Below, in pieces: positions 1 through 8,969 of a stretch of 48,257 nucleotides of DNA. The position numbers and the translations under genes are program-made. The stretch spans positions 1-48,257 of the forward strand of contig JAAFJG010000033.1 in the NCBI GenBank assembly GCA_013298075.1, read 5' to 3'. Source of the stretch: Cytophagales bacterium (lineage in GTDB: Bacteria; Bacteroidota; Bacteroidia; Cytophagales; Microscillaceae). The number at the start of each line of letters is the position of its first letter. Positions within the stretch are counted from its first letter, which is position 1. The notes beneath the pieces were generated by a model. It had not been told where the DNA came from. It saw only the letters and a program-made list of their open reading frames with translations, and searched no databases.

Positions 1-375
1 AATGCCAAAAAAAATGCCTTCAGAAAAAAATAAAAAAACCTAAAAAATCAAACCTGAAAAGGTAGAAAATTAGGTTGATTTTGGATGAAAAAACGAATGT
101 ATTTTTAGCACATTCTGAACAGCCTACCTCTAAAGTATTAAGCGAAGTGTTACTTAAACCTATAACTTCTGAAGTTTCTCGACTTCTCCATTTTGAAGAA
201 TAGCAACCTCCATTTTATAACGTTATTTATCTGAAAAAAGTTTATTTATTTTTTATTTTTTTTGAGAGAATTTATTTTTAGAATATAAAATGAGCGTATA
301 AATAGATTTTCAAGTTTATAGCAATAATACAAAATTTAATTTACTAAAATTCTTTTAAAAAATAAAATATTCTCC
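1..375. other. Intergenic stretch with a short ORF remnant
   Basis: No complete gene is visible. On the plus strand an open frame of about 45 codons ends in TAG at 201-203 and lacks a convincing start, because an in-frame TAG at 63-65 precedes it. Its predicted peptide includes FLAHSEQPTSKVLSEVL and matches nothing I recognise. It could be the decayed end of a gene or a chance frame. The rest is AT-rich with long A and T runs. Confidence 0.3.
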
Positions 376-1404
376 TTAAAAATGTCGCATAGACAACAAC
401 AAATCATTCACAAAATCAGCATCAACATCATTAGGTAAATCAGAATTTTCAAACAAATTATCAAGCCTTTCAATATCGATTTCAGCCTTTTCGATAATGG
501 TTTCGAGGCTCATTTTTCCTTGTCTGATGTCTAATAATTCTTTTGCATTAGGTCGTCTGACTTTGATTGTTTTTTCGGTAGCGATTTCGATTGCCATATC
601 TAACAATCTTCGGCAGTGCATCAAATTTTTGCCATCAATTTTTTGATTGTGTTCTTCTGTATCAATATATCTTTGCGTATTTCTATTATCGAGCCATTCT
701 TGATATTGATTATAGTCTTTGCAATGTTTCGAATAACCATCTTTATTAAAATTAATGATAGCCAAAGCGTTCATATTTTTAGGAATAGCACTCAAGCGAA
801 TATGATTGCTATTTTCTACTACAATGCCTTTAAAACCTAAATTTTTAGTGTTATCATAATACAAAGCATAGCCATCTTTGAAATGATCGAGGGCTACCAA
901 ACCACAAAATTCTTGGAGTAATTGATTGTTTTCGAGCCATTTTTCTATCAAAATTGTTTTACCATTTTCATATACATACACAAAATCCAAAGGCGTTTTT
1001 CGAGTAATTCTTTCGCGTTCCCAATTCATTTTTTTATCTAATCCTTTGGCTTTTTTGATTTGGGCAATGGCATAACCACCAAAAGAATGTAAACATTTTT
1101 TAGTCAAAAATTTATCTCTATGTGCCACAATTAAATCAAAAACAGGTTTTTTTTCGATAATACAATCGGCAGGCGAATACAATAATTCTAAAACTGTTGG
1201 ATTGGCTGATTGCAATAATTGCAAAAAACGTCTTGTTTCATAATAACATTCATCTTTTGACACATCAATTTGTTCTTTGTAATGAAACGTGATTAGTTCG
1301 TCATTTTTTTGCATATAAACGCCTTTGTAATCTATATCAGAAGTGGCAATATTTGTTCCATACGATTGACTTCCAACGATGGCTTTGAAAATAATATTTT
1401 CCAT
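376..1404 (-). CDS. RlaP-like nucleotidyltransferase domain protein
   Basis: This 342-residue protein carries a DNA polymerase beta-type nucleotidyltransferase signature at its N-terminus: GSQSYGT at residues 11-17, followed by SDIDYKG, whose aspartates D23 and D25 would bind metal. The layout fits the RlaP family (PF10127), named for a proposed link to RNA repair; substrates are poorly known. The rest is helical, with basic stretches such as KKAKGLDKK and KVRRPNAKE that may contact nucleic acid. The start directly precedes the signature, so the N-terminus is likely right. It stands alone with no RNA ligase neighbour. Family assignment is fairly secure; the reaction in this organism is inference. 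Confidence 0.75.
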   Translation of the reverse strand: MENIIFKAIVGSQSYGTNIATSDIDYKGVYMQKNDELITFHYKEQIDVSKDECYYETRRFLQLLQSANPTVLELLYSPADCIIEKKPVFDLIVAHRDKFLTKKCLHSFGGYAIAQIKKAKGLDKKMNWERERITRKTPLDFVYVYENGKTILIEKWLENNQLLQEFCGLVALDHFKDGYALYYDNTKNLGFKGIVVENSNHIRLSAIPKNMNALAIINFNKDGYSKHCKDYNQYQEWLDNRNTQRYIDTEEHNQKIDGKNLMHCRRLLDMAIEIATEKTIKVRRPNAKELLDIRQGKMSLETIIEKAEIDIERLDNLFENSDLPNDVDADFVNDLLLSMRHF

Positions 1405-1501
1405 TTTTTTATGATAAATATGTTTTTTGGTTTTTAGGAAATTTGCCTGAGAAATTATAAAAAAATATTTTTGTTTTTCACACAGATTTCTTAAAAATCA
1501 G

Positions 1502-2176
1502 TTATTTCAATAAAAATTTATGTTGGAATTTTTTAATAACGTGTTGAATGGTAGGATATGTATTTTTCATTGCTTCTTTTACATTTTTTTCGTTCATCCA
1601 TTTTGCTTCCTGAATATCCTCTTCTGTTTGTGGTTTTAGGTCATTATCGTCCAAACAAAGCATTCTAAACCATCTTGTTTGTTTTAAGTGTCTAAATTTT
1701 CCGTTGTTATAATAGTGCCAAGTAGAAGTAATTCTTTCTCCTAATTGCACTTTTACGCCTGTTTCTTCTTCGACTTCTCTATGGGCAGTGGTTGGAAAAT
1801 CTTCGCCTAATTCCATTTTTCCTTTCGGTAAATCCCATTTATTGAGCCTATAAATCAACAATATTTTTTTATTTTTTTGGACTATGCCACCGCCTGCACT
1901 AATGATATGAAATTTACTTTTTATAAATTTTTTCAATTCATCTCTATTTTCAGCAGAAATATTTATATTTTTGAGGTCAATTTTTTCATTGATTAATAAT
2001 TCTATCAATTCTCCAACATTATTTTGAGAAGGATTTTTCAATAAACAATTTTCAGTCAATAAACTTTGTTTAAAGGGCGTAAATTTTAAATCAATAATAA
2101 CTGGATAATTTTCTTCCGCCTCTAATTTTGCAGGTTTCGAAACGTATAAATGTGTTTTATGAATAAAAATGTGCAT
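1502..2176 (-). CDS. Nudix hydrolase
   Basis: A full Nudix box (G-x5-E-x7-REVEEETG) spans residues 119-141, counted from the start chosen here. Its REVEEE helix would bind the magnesium that cleaves a nucleoside diphosphate linked to another group. The 224-residue length is longer than a bare Nudix domain, and the first ~90 residues form a separate N-terminal domain of unknown role, an arrangement common in Bacteroidota. The frame extends upstream to 2227, but that extension is hydrophobic and AT-coded, so the second methionine (MHIFIHKT) is preferred. The substrate cannot be read from the sequence. No operon partner; mdh lies divergently upstream. Confidence 0.8.
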   Translation of the reverse strand: MHIFIHKTHLYVSKPAKLEAEENYPVIIDLKFTPFKQSLLTENCLLKNPSQNNVGELIELLINEKIDLKNINISAENRDELKKFIKSKFHIISAGGGIVQKNKKILLIYRLNKWDLPKGKMELGEDFPTTAHREVEEETGVKVQLGERITSTWHYYNNGKFRHLKQTRWFRMLCLDDNDLKPQTEEDIQEAKWMNEKNVKEAMKNTYPTIQHVIKKFQHKFLLK

Positions 2177-2347
2177 TTTTATGAAAAATAAAAATTGTTT
2201 AAAAATAGAGTTCGTTTCCAAGTGCAAAGTTAAATCTTTTTTTTGTAATTAAAAAAAAAATAAATTTGATTTTAATTTTTCTTTTTTTTATTACTTTTTC
2301 AAAATTTTTTTATAATTTTACGCCAAATTATAAAATATTCTCAAAAT

Positions 2348-3277
2348 ATGAAAATTACCGTAGTAGGTGCAGGCAATGTGGGCGCAACATGTGCCGATGT
2401 ATTAGCGTATCGCGAAATAGCGAACGAAATCGTTTTATTAGATATTAAAGAAGGCGTGGCGGAAGGAAAAGCCTTAGATATTTGGCAAAAAGCACCCATC
2501 GATTCGTATGACTCTCGTACTGTCGGCTCAACCAATGACTATACAAAAACTGCCAAATCTGACGTAGTGGTGATTACTTCGGGTATTCCACGCAAACCGG
2601 GTATGTCAAGAGATGATTTAATTAGTACAAATGCAGGAATTGTAAAAAGTGTTACCGAACAAGTGGTGGCTAATTCTCCTAATGCTGTGATTATTATCGT
2701 TTCAAATCCGTTAGATGTAATGACTTATGTGGCTCATTCTGTATCGAAACTTTCTCGTAATAAAGTGATTGGAATGGCTGGAATCTTGGATACTGCTCGT
2801 TATCGTGCCTTTTTGGCAGAGGCTTTGAATGTATCTCCCAAAGATATTCAAGCAATGCTTTTAGGTGGACATGGCGATACAATGGTGCCTTTGCCACGTT
2901 ATACGACTGTGGGCGGGATTCCTGTAACAGAATTAATCGAAAAAGATAAATTAGATGCGATTGTTAATCGTACTATCAATGGTGGTGGCGAATTGGTAAA
3001 ATTAATGGGAACTTCTGCTTGGTATGCACCAGGTTCGGCTGCGGCTCAAATGGTAGAAGCAATCGTAAAAGACCAAAAAAGAGTGGTGCCTGTTTGTATG
3101 AGTTTGGAAGGCGAATATGGTATCAAAGATTGTTATTTAGGAGTTCCTGTGGTGTTGGGTAAAAATGGAGTGGAGAAAATTATCGAACTTAAATTAGATG
3201 ACGCAGAACGCCAATTATTAGAAACTTCACGCCAAAAAGTGAAAGAAGTAATGGACGCTTATGATAAAATGAAATAA
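2348..3277 (+). CDS. mdh: Malate dehydrogenase (LDH-like)
   Basis: Malate dehydrogenase interconverts malate and oxaloacetate with NAD in the TCA cycle. The N-terminal Rossmann motif GAGNVG is at residues 7-12, followed by LLDIKEG with the acidic residue that selects NAD. Substrate-binding arginines fall in PRKPGMSR (R82, R88) and near R151, and the catalytic histidine is H175 in [10 protein letters not shown]. The length of 309 residues matches the LDH-like MDH family typical of Bacteroidota. No strong TAnnTTTG box is visible; TATAATTTTA just upstream is the nearest candidate. A hairpin terminator follows, and the gene appears monocistronic. Confidence 0.95.
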   Translation: MKITVVGAGNVGATCADVLAYREIANEIVLLDIKEGVAEGKALDIWQKAPIDSYDSRTVGSTNDYTKTAKSDVVVITSGIPRKPGMSRDDLISTNAGIVKSVTEQVVANSPNAVIIIVSNPLDVMTYVAHSVSKLSRNKVIGMAGILDTARYRAFLAEALNVSPKDIQAMLLGGHGDTMVPLPRYTTVGGIPVTELIEKDKLDAIVNRTINGGGELVKLMGTSAWYAPGSAAAQMVEAIVKDQKRVVPVCMSLEGEYGIKDCYLGVPVVLGKNGVEKIIELKLDDAERQLLETSRQKVKEVMDAYDKMK

Positions 3278-3300
3278 TCATTATCAAAAAAAACAAAATT

Positions 3301-3342
3301 TTAGACCTACCATTTTTTTAAAATGTAGGTCTAATTTTTTTT
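3301..3342 (+). terminator. Rho-independent terminator after mdh
   Basis: A perfect 10-bp stem (TTAGACCTAC with GTAGGTCTAA) closes an AT-rich loop and is followed by eight T residues. A-rich sequence on the other side lets it also serve the convergent gene ending at 3359. Confidence 0.9.
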
Positions 3343-3358
3343 GATTATATTTTTGTAT

Positions 3359-3799
3359 TTATATCAATTCTAATTTTTCACTTAAAAAATCCATCGCATT
3401 TTGTTCGTCTTCTGTTACATCAATAGAAATTTGGGCAAACCAAGCAATCGTATTTTTAATCAACATTTTTTTATGGTTATGATTTTGAAGATGCGTTTTG
3501 AGTGCTTCTAAAAAATTTTCTTGCCATTCTGATAAATTCTTTCCTAAAAAATCAAATTCTTGTGAAAAAGATAATTGCAATTCTTTCACTTTTTTAGCAC
3601 TAAAACCTTCTTCCTCAAAATAAAAACCTAAATTTTGAATTAGTTTTTCTAAGTAACTTTTTTCTTTTTGGTCATAAGTACCATCACTAAAAATAACCAC
3701 AAGCGTAGGAAAAAATTCTACCAATAAAGTAAAAATATCTAATCCCCAAGAAATTGGACGTTTTTGTTGATAGTTTTTATATAAGTTTAGAACACTCAT
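3359..3799 (-). CDS. Hypothetical protein, possibly TerB-like
   Basis: A 146-residue, mostly helical soluble protein. Its start overlaps the end of the upstream terC-like gene by 4 bp, so the two are probably translationally coupled. The stretch FSDGTYDQKEKSYLEKLIQNLG resembles the calcium-binding-like helix-loop-helix seen in TerB/TerB-like proteins, and a second acidic repeat lies near the C-terminus (DVTEDEQNAMDF). That resemblance plus a TerC neighbour suggests a cytosolic partner for the membrane protein, but the similarity is weak and the function is inference. Transcription ends toward the bidirectional terminator downstream of mdh. Confidence 0.6.
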   Translation of the reverse strand: MSVLNLYKNYQQKRPISWGLDIFTLLVEFFPTLVVIFSDGTYDQKEKSYLEKLIQNLGFYFEEEGFSAKKVKELQLSFSQEFDFLGKNLSEWQENFLEALKTHLQNHNHKKMLIKNTIAWFAQISIDVTEDEQNAMDFLSEKLELI

Positions 3800-4560
3800 A
3801 AATCTAAATGTTGTTGATTTTTAACTTCGTGTTTTGTTCTCATTTTTAAATTCAATACTTCTACGAATAATGAAAATGCCATCGCAAAATATACATATCC
3901 TTTAGGTACTTCGACAGGATGTCCATTGATAATAAATGATTCTGTAATCAATAAAAATCCTATCATCAATAAAAAAGAAAGTGCCAACATTTTGACTGTT
4001 GGGTGTTTATCTACAAAATTAGTAACACTCGAAGCAGCCGCCAAAGTAATCAATAAAGATAAAATAATAGCCACAATCATCACCTCGATATGTTTTGATA
4101 AACCGACCGCAGTCAAAACAGAATCTAAAGAAAATACAATATTTAAGATCACAATTTGCATAATTGCACCCAATAAAGTCAATCTTTTTTTCGAAGAATG
4201 TCCTTCTTCTAAATGGCCTTCAATTTTTCCGTGAATTTCTGTTGTGGCTTTATACAATAAAAATAAACCACCAATCAATAAAATTAGACCTTTTTCTGTG
4301 ATATAAATATTTTGTTCAAAAATAGTGATGTCTATCAATTTATCTTTTAATCCTACTAACCAAGAAATAATCAGAAGTAATAATAATCTTGGTAGAACTG
4401 CCAAAACTAAGCCCCAATTTCTTGCTTTTTTTTGTTCATCAGGTGGTAGTTTTCCTGCTACAATCGCAATAAAAACTATATTGTCTATGCCTAATATAAT
4501 TTCCATAAAAGTCAATGTAAAAAGGCTAATCATTCCTTCAGTTGTTAATAAATATTCCAT
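3796..4560 (-). CDS. TerC family integral membrane protein
   Basis: This 254-residue inner-membrane protein has seven or so hydrophobic segments and the two hallmark TerC motifs with membrane-embedded aspartates: EIILGIDNIVF near the N-terminus and IVFSLDSVLTAVG in the second half. TerC proteins are linked to tellurite resistance and to metal (manganese) export; some mediate metal loading of exported proteins. The length matches the short form without CBS or CorC domains. A histidine- and glutamate-rich cytosolic loop (HGKIEGHLEEGHSS) may bind metal. It overlaps the downstream TerB-like gene by 4 bp. The family is clear; the transported ion is not. Confidence 0.88.
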   Translation of the reverse strand: MEYLLTTEGMISLFTLTFMEIILGIDNIVFIAIVAGKLPPDEQKKARNWGLVLAVLPRLLLLLIISWLVGLKDKLIDITIFEQNIYITEKGLILLIGGLFLLYKATTEIHGKIEGHLEEGHSSKKRLTLLGAIMQIVILNIVFSLDSVLTAVGLSKHIEVMIVAIILSLLITLAAASSVTNFVDKHPTVKMLALSFLLMIGFLLITESFIINGHPVEVPKGYVYFAMAFSLFVEVLNLKMRTKHEVKNQQHLDL

Positions 4561-4667
4561 TTTTTTTGAGTAAATTGTGAGTTTTTGAAAATAAATTTTG
4601 AAAGTAGGTTTGCTATAGTTGAAATAAATAGGGTTTATCGTTTTTTATTTTGATAAATTATTTACTA

Positions 4668-5108
4668 TTAGTCTTCTTCTTTTTTGTCTTTTTTATCAAA
4701 TTGATTTAATACATCTAAAGGCGTTTGTCCATATACATACATATTCATCGTAGAAATCAAAACGCAAATTAAAAAAATTAAAAATCTTGCGCCGTATTCT
4801 GGTTTGTGAATCAATATATTTCCCTCGAAAAAAAACCAAAGTGTACTTTCTACTTTTGCGAATAAATAACCGATTACAAAAGCGGTTAATCCTAAACTTC
4901 CTTTTGAAAGAATGATATTTTGCCAATTTTTTGGGGTAATTAAAAAACCGACTGCCCAACCTAACATCAAACCTGCTAAGCCTAAAACTGCTGTAAAACC
5001 TATTTCGTTCATTTGCCATTTATGAATAAATACGCTAAATATCAATAATAATACGTATAAAAATAAACCTGTCCAGAGGATTCGAGGGTTGTTAGATGGA
5101 TTTGCCAT
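4668..5108 (-). CDS. Small membrane protein of unknown function
   Basis: A 146-residue protein with four predicted membrane-spanning segments (about residues 10-28, 36-56, 70-86 and 105-125) and a charged cytosolic tail ending in DKKDKKEED. I recognise no family motif. It reads on the minus strand about 100 bp downstream of the terC-like gene start and might share regulation with it, though the spacing suggests its own promoter. The tail composition implies an inside-facing C-terminus. Confidence 0.7.
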   Translation of the reverse strand: MANPSNNPRILWTGLFLYVLLLIFSVFIHKWQMNEIGFTAVLGLAGLMLGWAVGFLITPKNWQNIILSKGSLGLTAFVIGYLFAKVESTLWFFFEGNILIHKPEYGARFLIFLICVLISTMNMYVYGQTPLDVLNQFDKKDKKEED

Positions 5109-5314
5109 TGCTTTTATTTGGGATTAAAAGGCAAAATTATATCTTTTTTTTAGAATATCAAAGAGATTTTTAATTATTTATGCAAAAAAATAATATTTGT
5201 GGTATTTTTAGATATTTTTGTGCCGTATTTTTAGGTATGAAATATTTTTTCAGCCTGTCATTATTTTAAATTTAATTTATTTTTTCGTAATCATACACAA
5301 ACAAGGTATTATCC

Positions 5315-5354
5315 AAAAAAAGCCTTTCTAAATAAAATAAAAAGGCTTTTTTTT
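5315..5354 (-). terminator. Bidirectional terminator after the C1 protease gene
   Basis: A 13-bp stem (seven A then GCCTTT, against AAAGGC then seven T) with A and T runs on either side lies just past the protease stop codon. It can terminate in both directions. Confidence 0.85.
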
Positions 5355-5357
5355 ATA

Positions 5358-6761
5358 TTATTTATGTTCTACTTCTAAAATCATAGCCACAATTTTTTTG
5401 TTATTACTTTTAGCAGAAAATGATATTTTTCCATTTTGGAAAGTTGGTTTCTCGACCAAATCATCACCAATCGCTTGACTTACTTTCTCCGCAAAAGTTC
5501 CTTCTGCTTCAGCAATTTTATTTTTAATATCTTGAATATCTAAATTATCTTTGCTGTATAATAAACATAAATAATCTTTTCCAAGTGTATTATCCATTCT
5601 TACAAAATGCTTTTCGCTTGGCAGTGCCACGCTACAACCTTTATAATTAAGGACAGGACTCATTGTTTCATCAAAAGGAAAAACAACATTTACTTTTTGA
5701 GTTTCCAAATCTGACCCCAACGCATACACAAAAGCAGGCTGTTCGTTGGTGATATACATTCTAAATTTTGTTCCCGAAAAATAAGGTTTTTGGGTTTGAT
5801 AAACGGCTACATTACCAACTTTATTGACAAAATTAGCGGTCATTTCTTCTTTATCTGAAGTTTCTAACCTAAAACTTCCCGCCAAATCTGGTACGTTTGC
5901 AGGTGTATTTGTTGGAAAATCTATTGGTTCATATCCATATTTTACAAAATCAGTAAAATCTTTATATTTTATCCAAATAAATCCACCATTTCCCCAGCCT
6001 GTTCCCCAACTATTCATAATTTCGAAAGCACCACCATGTTTATTATCATCATATCCAACTACGCACATAGCGTGTCCTCCCATTTTGTTGTTGGCAATTT
6101 CAGTAGGTTTCCACACATCTTTTGCACCAAAAAAAGAATCAGGGCATAACATACCGATTAAAATTGGTGTGCCTGCTGCTAATGTTTTTTTGCAGGCTTT
6201 GAGTGTAAATTGGGGCGTTTCATTCGCATCAAAAAGCCTTGCTTTTCCTTTTATTTTATATTGGGCTGCTTTGTCATAAATATCTTGATTGGGCATTGTT
6301 TGGGCGCAAATTGAAGGATAATCTACCTCTTTGGGAACTCCTTTGGTGATGAATAATTCGAGTGCCTCGTCCACAAAAGCACCATTTGCACAATTAATAT
6401 CTTTTTCACTTTTGATGTGTAAATAAGTAAAATTAGGCGAAAATGCTTGTTTAGTAATTTCAATAGGGTCAGTCATTCCTTTTGATTTTGCTTCCAAAAT
6501 TGTCCTTACTCCCCATGAACTCGACCAACCCACACAAGTACCACCTGATTGATTTCTGGGTGTTGGACAATATTTTTTAACAGACGCTGACGCAGGAACG
6601 ATAGCATAATCTCGACTCAAAAGTGTTGCTTTTTTAGGTTGTTTTTTGTAAGCTTCATCATCAAAGTTCATTCCTGTGTTATAAGTTTGAGCAGATAAAA
6701 AATGTCCCAAAAAATTTACAAAAATAAAAATAGCAGTAAATTGTTGTTTTTTCATAATCAA
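5358..6761 (-). CDS. Secreted papain-like (C1 family) cysteine peptidase
   Basis: This 467-residue exported protease starts with a signal peptide (MKKQQF then a hydrophobic run ending in LSAQ at residue 25). The C1 catalytic set is complete: oxyanion Q71 and nucleophile C76 in NQSGGTCVGW, H230 in GGHAMCVVGYDD, and N250 in NSWGTGWGNGGF. A beta-rich C-terminal domain (about residues 290-467) follows and may help substrate binding or anchoring. The inhibitory propeptide usual for papain appears very short. The start may be the third codon, since Met-Lys-Lys is a typical signal peptide beginning. Expected location is the periplasm, cell surface or medium. It has its own terminator. Confidence 0.9.
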   Translation of the reverse strand: MIMKKQQFTAIFIFVNFLGHFLSAQTYNTGMNFDDEAYKKQPKKATLLSRDYAIVPASASVKKYCPTPRNQSGGTCVGWSSSWGVRTILEAKSKGMTDPIEITKQAFSPNFTYLHIKSEKDINCANGAFVDEALELFITKGVPKEVDYPSICAQTMPNQDIYDKAAQYKIKGKARLFDANETPQFTLKACKKTLAAGTPILIGMLCPDSFFGAKDVWKPTEIANNKMGGHAMCVVGYDDNKHGGAFEIMNSWGTGWGNGGFIWIKYKDFTDFVKYGYEPIDFPTNTPANVPDLAGSFRLETSDKEEMTANFVNKVGNVAVYQTQKPYFSGTKFRMYITNEQPAFVYALGSDLETQKVNVVFPFDETMSPVLNYKGCSVALPSEKHFVRMDNTLGKDYLCLLYSKDNLDIQDIKNKIAEAEGTFAEKVSQAIGDDLVEKPTFQNGKISFSAKSNNKKIVAMILEVEHK

Positions 6762-6867
6762 TAAAATTTAGACTTGAGTAGAATACATGTGTAGAAAAAT
6801 ATTTGATAACTTTGATAACGACTTTTTAATTTTGTCAATAAATATTTATTTTATTATTCCTTTCTCC

Positions 6868-6890
6868 TCGGTCTGTGGCACACAGACCGA
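6868..6890. repeat. Perfect 10-bp inverted repeat in the intergenic gap
   Basis: TCGGTCTGTG and CACAGACCGA face each other across a 3-base GCA loop. It is GC-richer than its surroundings and has no T run, so it is not an ordinary terminator. It lies upstream of the protease gene and downstream of parB. It could be a dispersed REP-like element or an operator. Confidence 0.6.
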
Positions 6891-7022
6891 AACAGCTTAG
6901 TAACTTTTATTTCGGCAAGTATTAACATAAAAGAAATGTCATTATCAAACTATATAAATCAATACGTTTTTATACGCATAATGTTATTTATTTTCATCAA
7001 TATTTTTAAAAAAGTATTATTT

Positions 7023-7943
7023 TTATTTTATACTTCCCATTTTGGTTTCGAGTTCACGTCTGACTTGTTGCAAAATTTTTTCAGCCTCTAATAAATGTAC
7101 AATGCTATTGTTTTTGATGGCTTTTGATATAAAAAAATTAACATCTTTTTTGGCTTTTCTTTCCTTTTCTTCTGTTTCTTCGTTGGTTTTTATTTTTTCT
7201 TTGATAGGTTTTATTTTGTGGAGTGGTTCTCCATTTTCTAATAATCTACCAAATTCTTCTAATTGTTCGTCTGATTCTTCTCCCCAGCTCATAATTATAT
7301 TTTTACTGATAGGAATAGTTTTATTGAGAATATTCCACCTCAAATTTTTATTTTCTTTCGTAACTTTATTGAGAATAATGGCATATTTTTCATCACGTTT
7401 GATGGTTTGTTCAGATACTTTATGTACTTCTCCTAATCTTTCTGCGGTAGATTTGGCGGGAGTATTGGCTGTTTTTTCCATTGTAAACTGATTTTCACCC
7501 AATTTTTTTTTCTCACGCGTGTATTGCATACCGCGCAAATAAGATTTTGTTTCGTCGGATATATTTCTTTTGCCCAATTGATTGTCTAACATCCAATCTT
7601 TTGCAGCATCAGCATTGGCAAATTTAACCAAATAAACATTAAATTTGATATTATTTTCAGTACAAATTTTGAATCGATTGTGTCCATCAATCAAAATATA
7701 TTCGCTATCATTATCCCATAAAATCAAACTATCTCTACAGCCATCTGTGATAATATTTTGTTCTAATTTTTGATATTCTTCTTGTGAAAGAGGTGGAATA
7801 AGCGTTCTAAATTCTTCTTGAATAACAATTTTTTGGGTGATATTCGAAGAAGTATTTAGATGTTTTTCTTCTTTTATATTTTCTTTTTGATGTTCTGCTC
7901 CTTTCATAAGTGCATCAAACACAGAAACTTTACTTTTTGCCAT
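7023..7943 (-). CDS. ParB-like partition protein
   Basis: A 306-residue protein with a ParB/sulfiredoxin-fold domain (about residues 48-130) that includes the signature DGHNR at 86-90, the ParB-box arginine region used for nucleotide binding and clamp closure. A helix-turn-helix follows (about residues 165-190, with STAERLGEVHKVSEQTIKRD), then a charged, Lys/Glu-rich tail that may dimerise. The sequence around LILWDNDSEYILIDGHNRF resembles plasmid-borne ParB proteins of Bacteroidota more than the chromosomal ParB. It starts 5 bp after parA ends, so the two form an operon. It would load onto a parS-like site; I found no clear one nearby. Confidence 0.85.
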   Translation of the reverse strand: MAKSKVSVFDALMKGAEHQKENIKEEKHLNTSSNITQKIVIQEEFRTLIPPLSQEEYQKLEQNIITDGCRDSLILWDNDSEYILIDGHNRFKICTENNIKFNVYLVKFANADAAKDWMLDNQLGKRNISDETKSYLRGMQYTREKKKLGENQFTMEKTANTPAKSTAERLGEVHKVSEQTIKRDEKYAIILNKVTKENKNLRWNILNKTIPISKNIIMSWGEESDEQLEEFGRLLENGEPLHKIKPIKEKIKTNEETEEKERKAKKDVNFFISKAIKNNSIVHLLEAEKILQQVRRELETKMGSIK

Positions 7944-7948
7944 TTTTT

Positions 7949-8689
7949 TTATTTGAAAATTGTTAAAACTTCTTTTGCTAATGCTTGATAATCTTTTGCT
8001 CCTTGGCTTGATTTATCATAAGTAAAAATATCTTTTCCTGAGGCAGTTGCTTCTGCTAACGTAATATTTTGTTTGATAACGGTTTCAAATACTTGTCCAC
8101 CATATATTTTTCGAATACTATCTGCTACATCTTTTCTAAAAATTGTATTGTTAAGTTGTGTGATTAACATACCCAAAATAGAAAGATCTGTATTCAAATT
8201 TTCTTTTAATTTTTCTATCAAATCAAAAATAGTTTGCAAACCTTTGACTGCTAAAAATTCGGCTTGCGCTGCAATAATCACTCTATCAGACGCAATCAAA
8301 GCATTTAACGGCAAAATACTCAAACTTGGCGGGCAATCAATTAAGATATAATCATATTTTGCTTGCACTTCTTTCAATCTTTTTTTCAGTCGAAAATAGC
8401 CATTGACATCGGTTTGTAATCTTAATTCTGCTTCTGATAAATCCAAATCTGCGGGAATAATGTCAAAATTTTTGTCCAATGTTTTGATAGGCAAAGGAAT
8501 ATCTTCGCACAAGACGTGAAAGGTGTTAAAATCTGGGCTGTCTATGCCCGCACATTGCGAAAGATTTGCCTGTGGGTCGAGGTCGACTAATAATACTTTT
8601 TTATCTTCTAAACTCAGCGCTTTTCCTAAATTGATAGTAGTAGTAGTTTTGCCAACTCCTCCTTTGTGATTGATAATGGAAATAATCAT
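7949..8689 (-). CDS. ParA-family partition ATPase
   Basis: A 246-residue deviant Walker ATPase. KGGVGKTT (residues 9-16) carries the signature lysine of ParA proteins; LLVDLDPQANLS gives the A' motif and ILIDCPPSL the Walker B region. It lacks the N-terminal helix-turn-helix of P1-type ParA, so it is the short form. It would move cargo over the nucleoid together with the ParB-like protein encoded immediately downstream. The pair sits only 200 bp from tRNA-Arg but outside the element's repeat boundaries. A strong Bacteroidota promoter precedes it. It may be a plasmid-derived leftover or serve a chromosomal function. Confidence 0.92.
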   Translation of the reverse strand: MIISIINHKGGVGKTTTTINLGKALSLEDKKVLLVDLDPQANLSQCAGIDSPDFNTFHVLCEDIPLPIKTLDKNFDIIPADLDLSEAELRLQTDVNGYFRLKKRLKEVQAKYDYILIDCPPSLSILPLNALIASDRVIIAAQAEFLAVKGLQTIFDLIEKLKENLNTDLSILGMLITQLNNTIFRKDVADSIRKIYGGQVFETVIKQNITLAEATASGKDIFTYDKSSQGAKDYQALAKEVLTIFK

Positions 8690-8716
8690 AATTTTTTATT
8701 TTTCTTATTGATACTA

Positions 8717-8749
8717 CAAAGATATGTAATAATTTATGAATTTACAAAA
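8717..8749 (-). promoter_or_regulatory. Promoter of the parAB operon
   Basis: On the minus strand TTTTG is followed after 20 bp by TATCTTTG, an exact TAnnTTTG -7 element. The predicted RNA start lies about 20 nt before the parA start codon. Confidence 0.75.
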
Positions 8750-8847
8750 TTATTTTTTGAACTTTATTTTAAAATCCTTTTTAAAGTACATAGAAAACAC
8801 TTTTTTGGGAATTAAAATAAAAATATAAAAAAAACTTTGTAAAAAAT

Positions 8848-8878
8848 TTGGAAGTTAAAAATAATCTATCTACCTTTG
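8848..8878 (+). promoter_or_regulatory. Promoter of tRNA-Arg
   Basis: TTG at 8848-8850 and TACCTTTG at 8871-8878 are separated by 20 bp and match the Bacteroidota -33/-7 consensus. The tRNA begins 18 bp further on. Confidence 0.75.
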
Positions 8879-8895
8879 CACAAAGAAAATAACAA

Positions 8896-8969
8896 GGCTT
8901 CGTAGCTCAATTGAATAGAGCATCAGATTACGGCTCTGAAGGTTTTAGGTTTGACTCCTAACGAGGTCA
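8896..8969 (+). tRNA. tRNA-Arg (anticodon ACG)
   Basis: A complete 74-nt cloverleaf can be drawn. The acceptor stem GGCTTCG pairs with CGAGGTC (two G-U pairs). The D stem is GCTC/GAGC, the anticodon stem TCAGA/TCTGA with loop TTACGGC, giving anticodon ACG at 8930-8932, and the T stem is TTAGG/CCTAA. The discriminator base is A and no CCA is encoded. The anticodon would read CGU and, after A34 deamination, other CGN codons. The 3' part of the gene is the left att site of the element next to it, so integration keeps the tRNA intact. Confidence 0.93.

Noticed and set aside
2177-2227. Upstream start of the Nudix gene
   Set aside because: The added 17 residues are hydrophobic and AT-coded and do not extend the domain; the methionine at 2176 is a better start.
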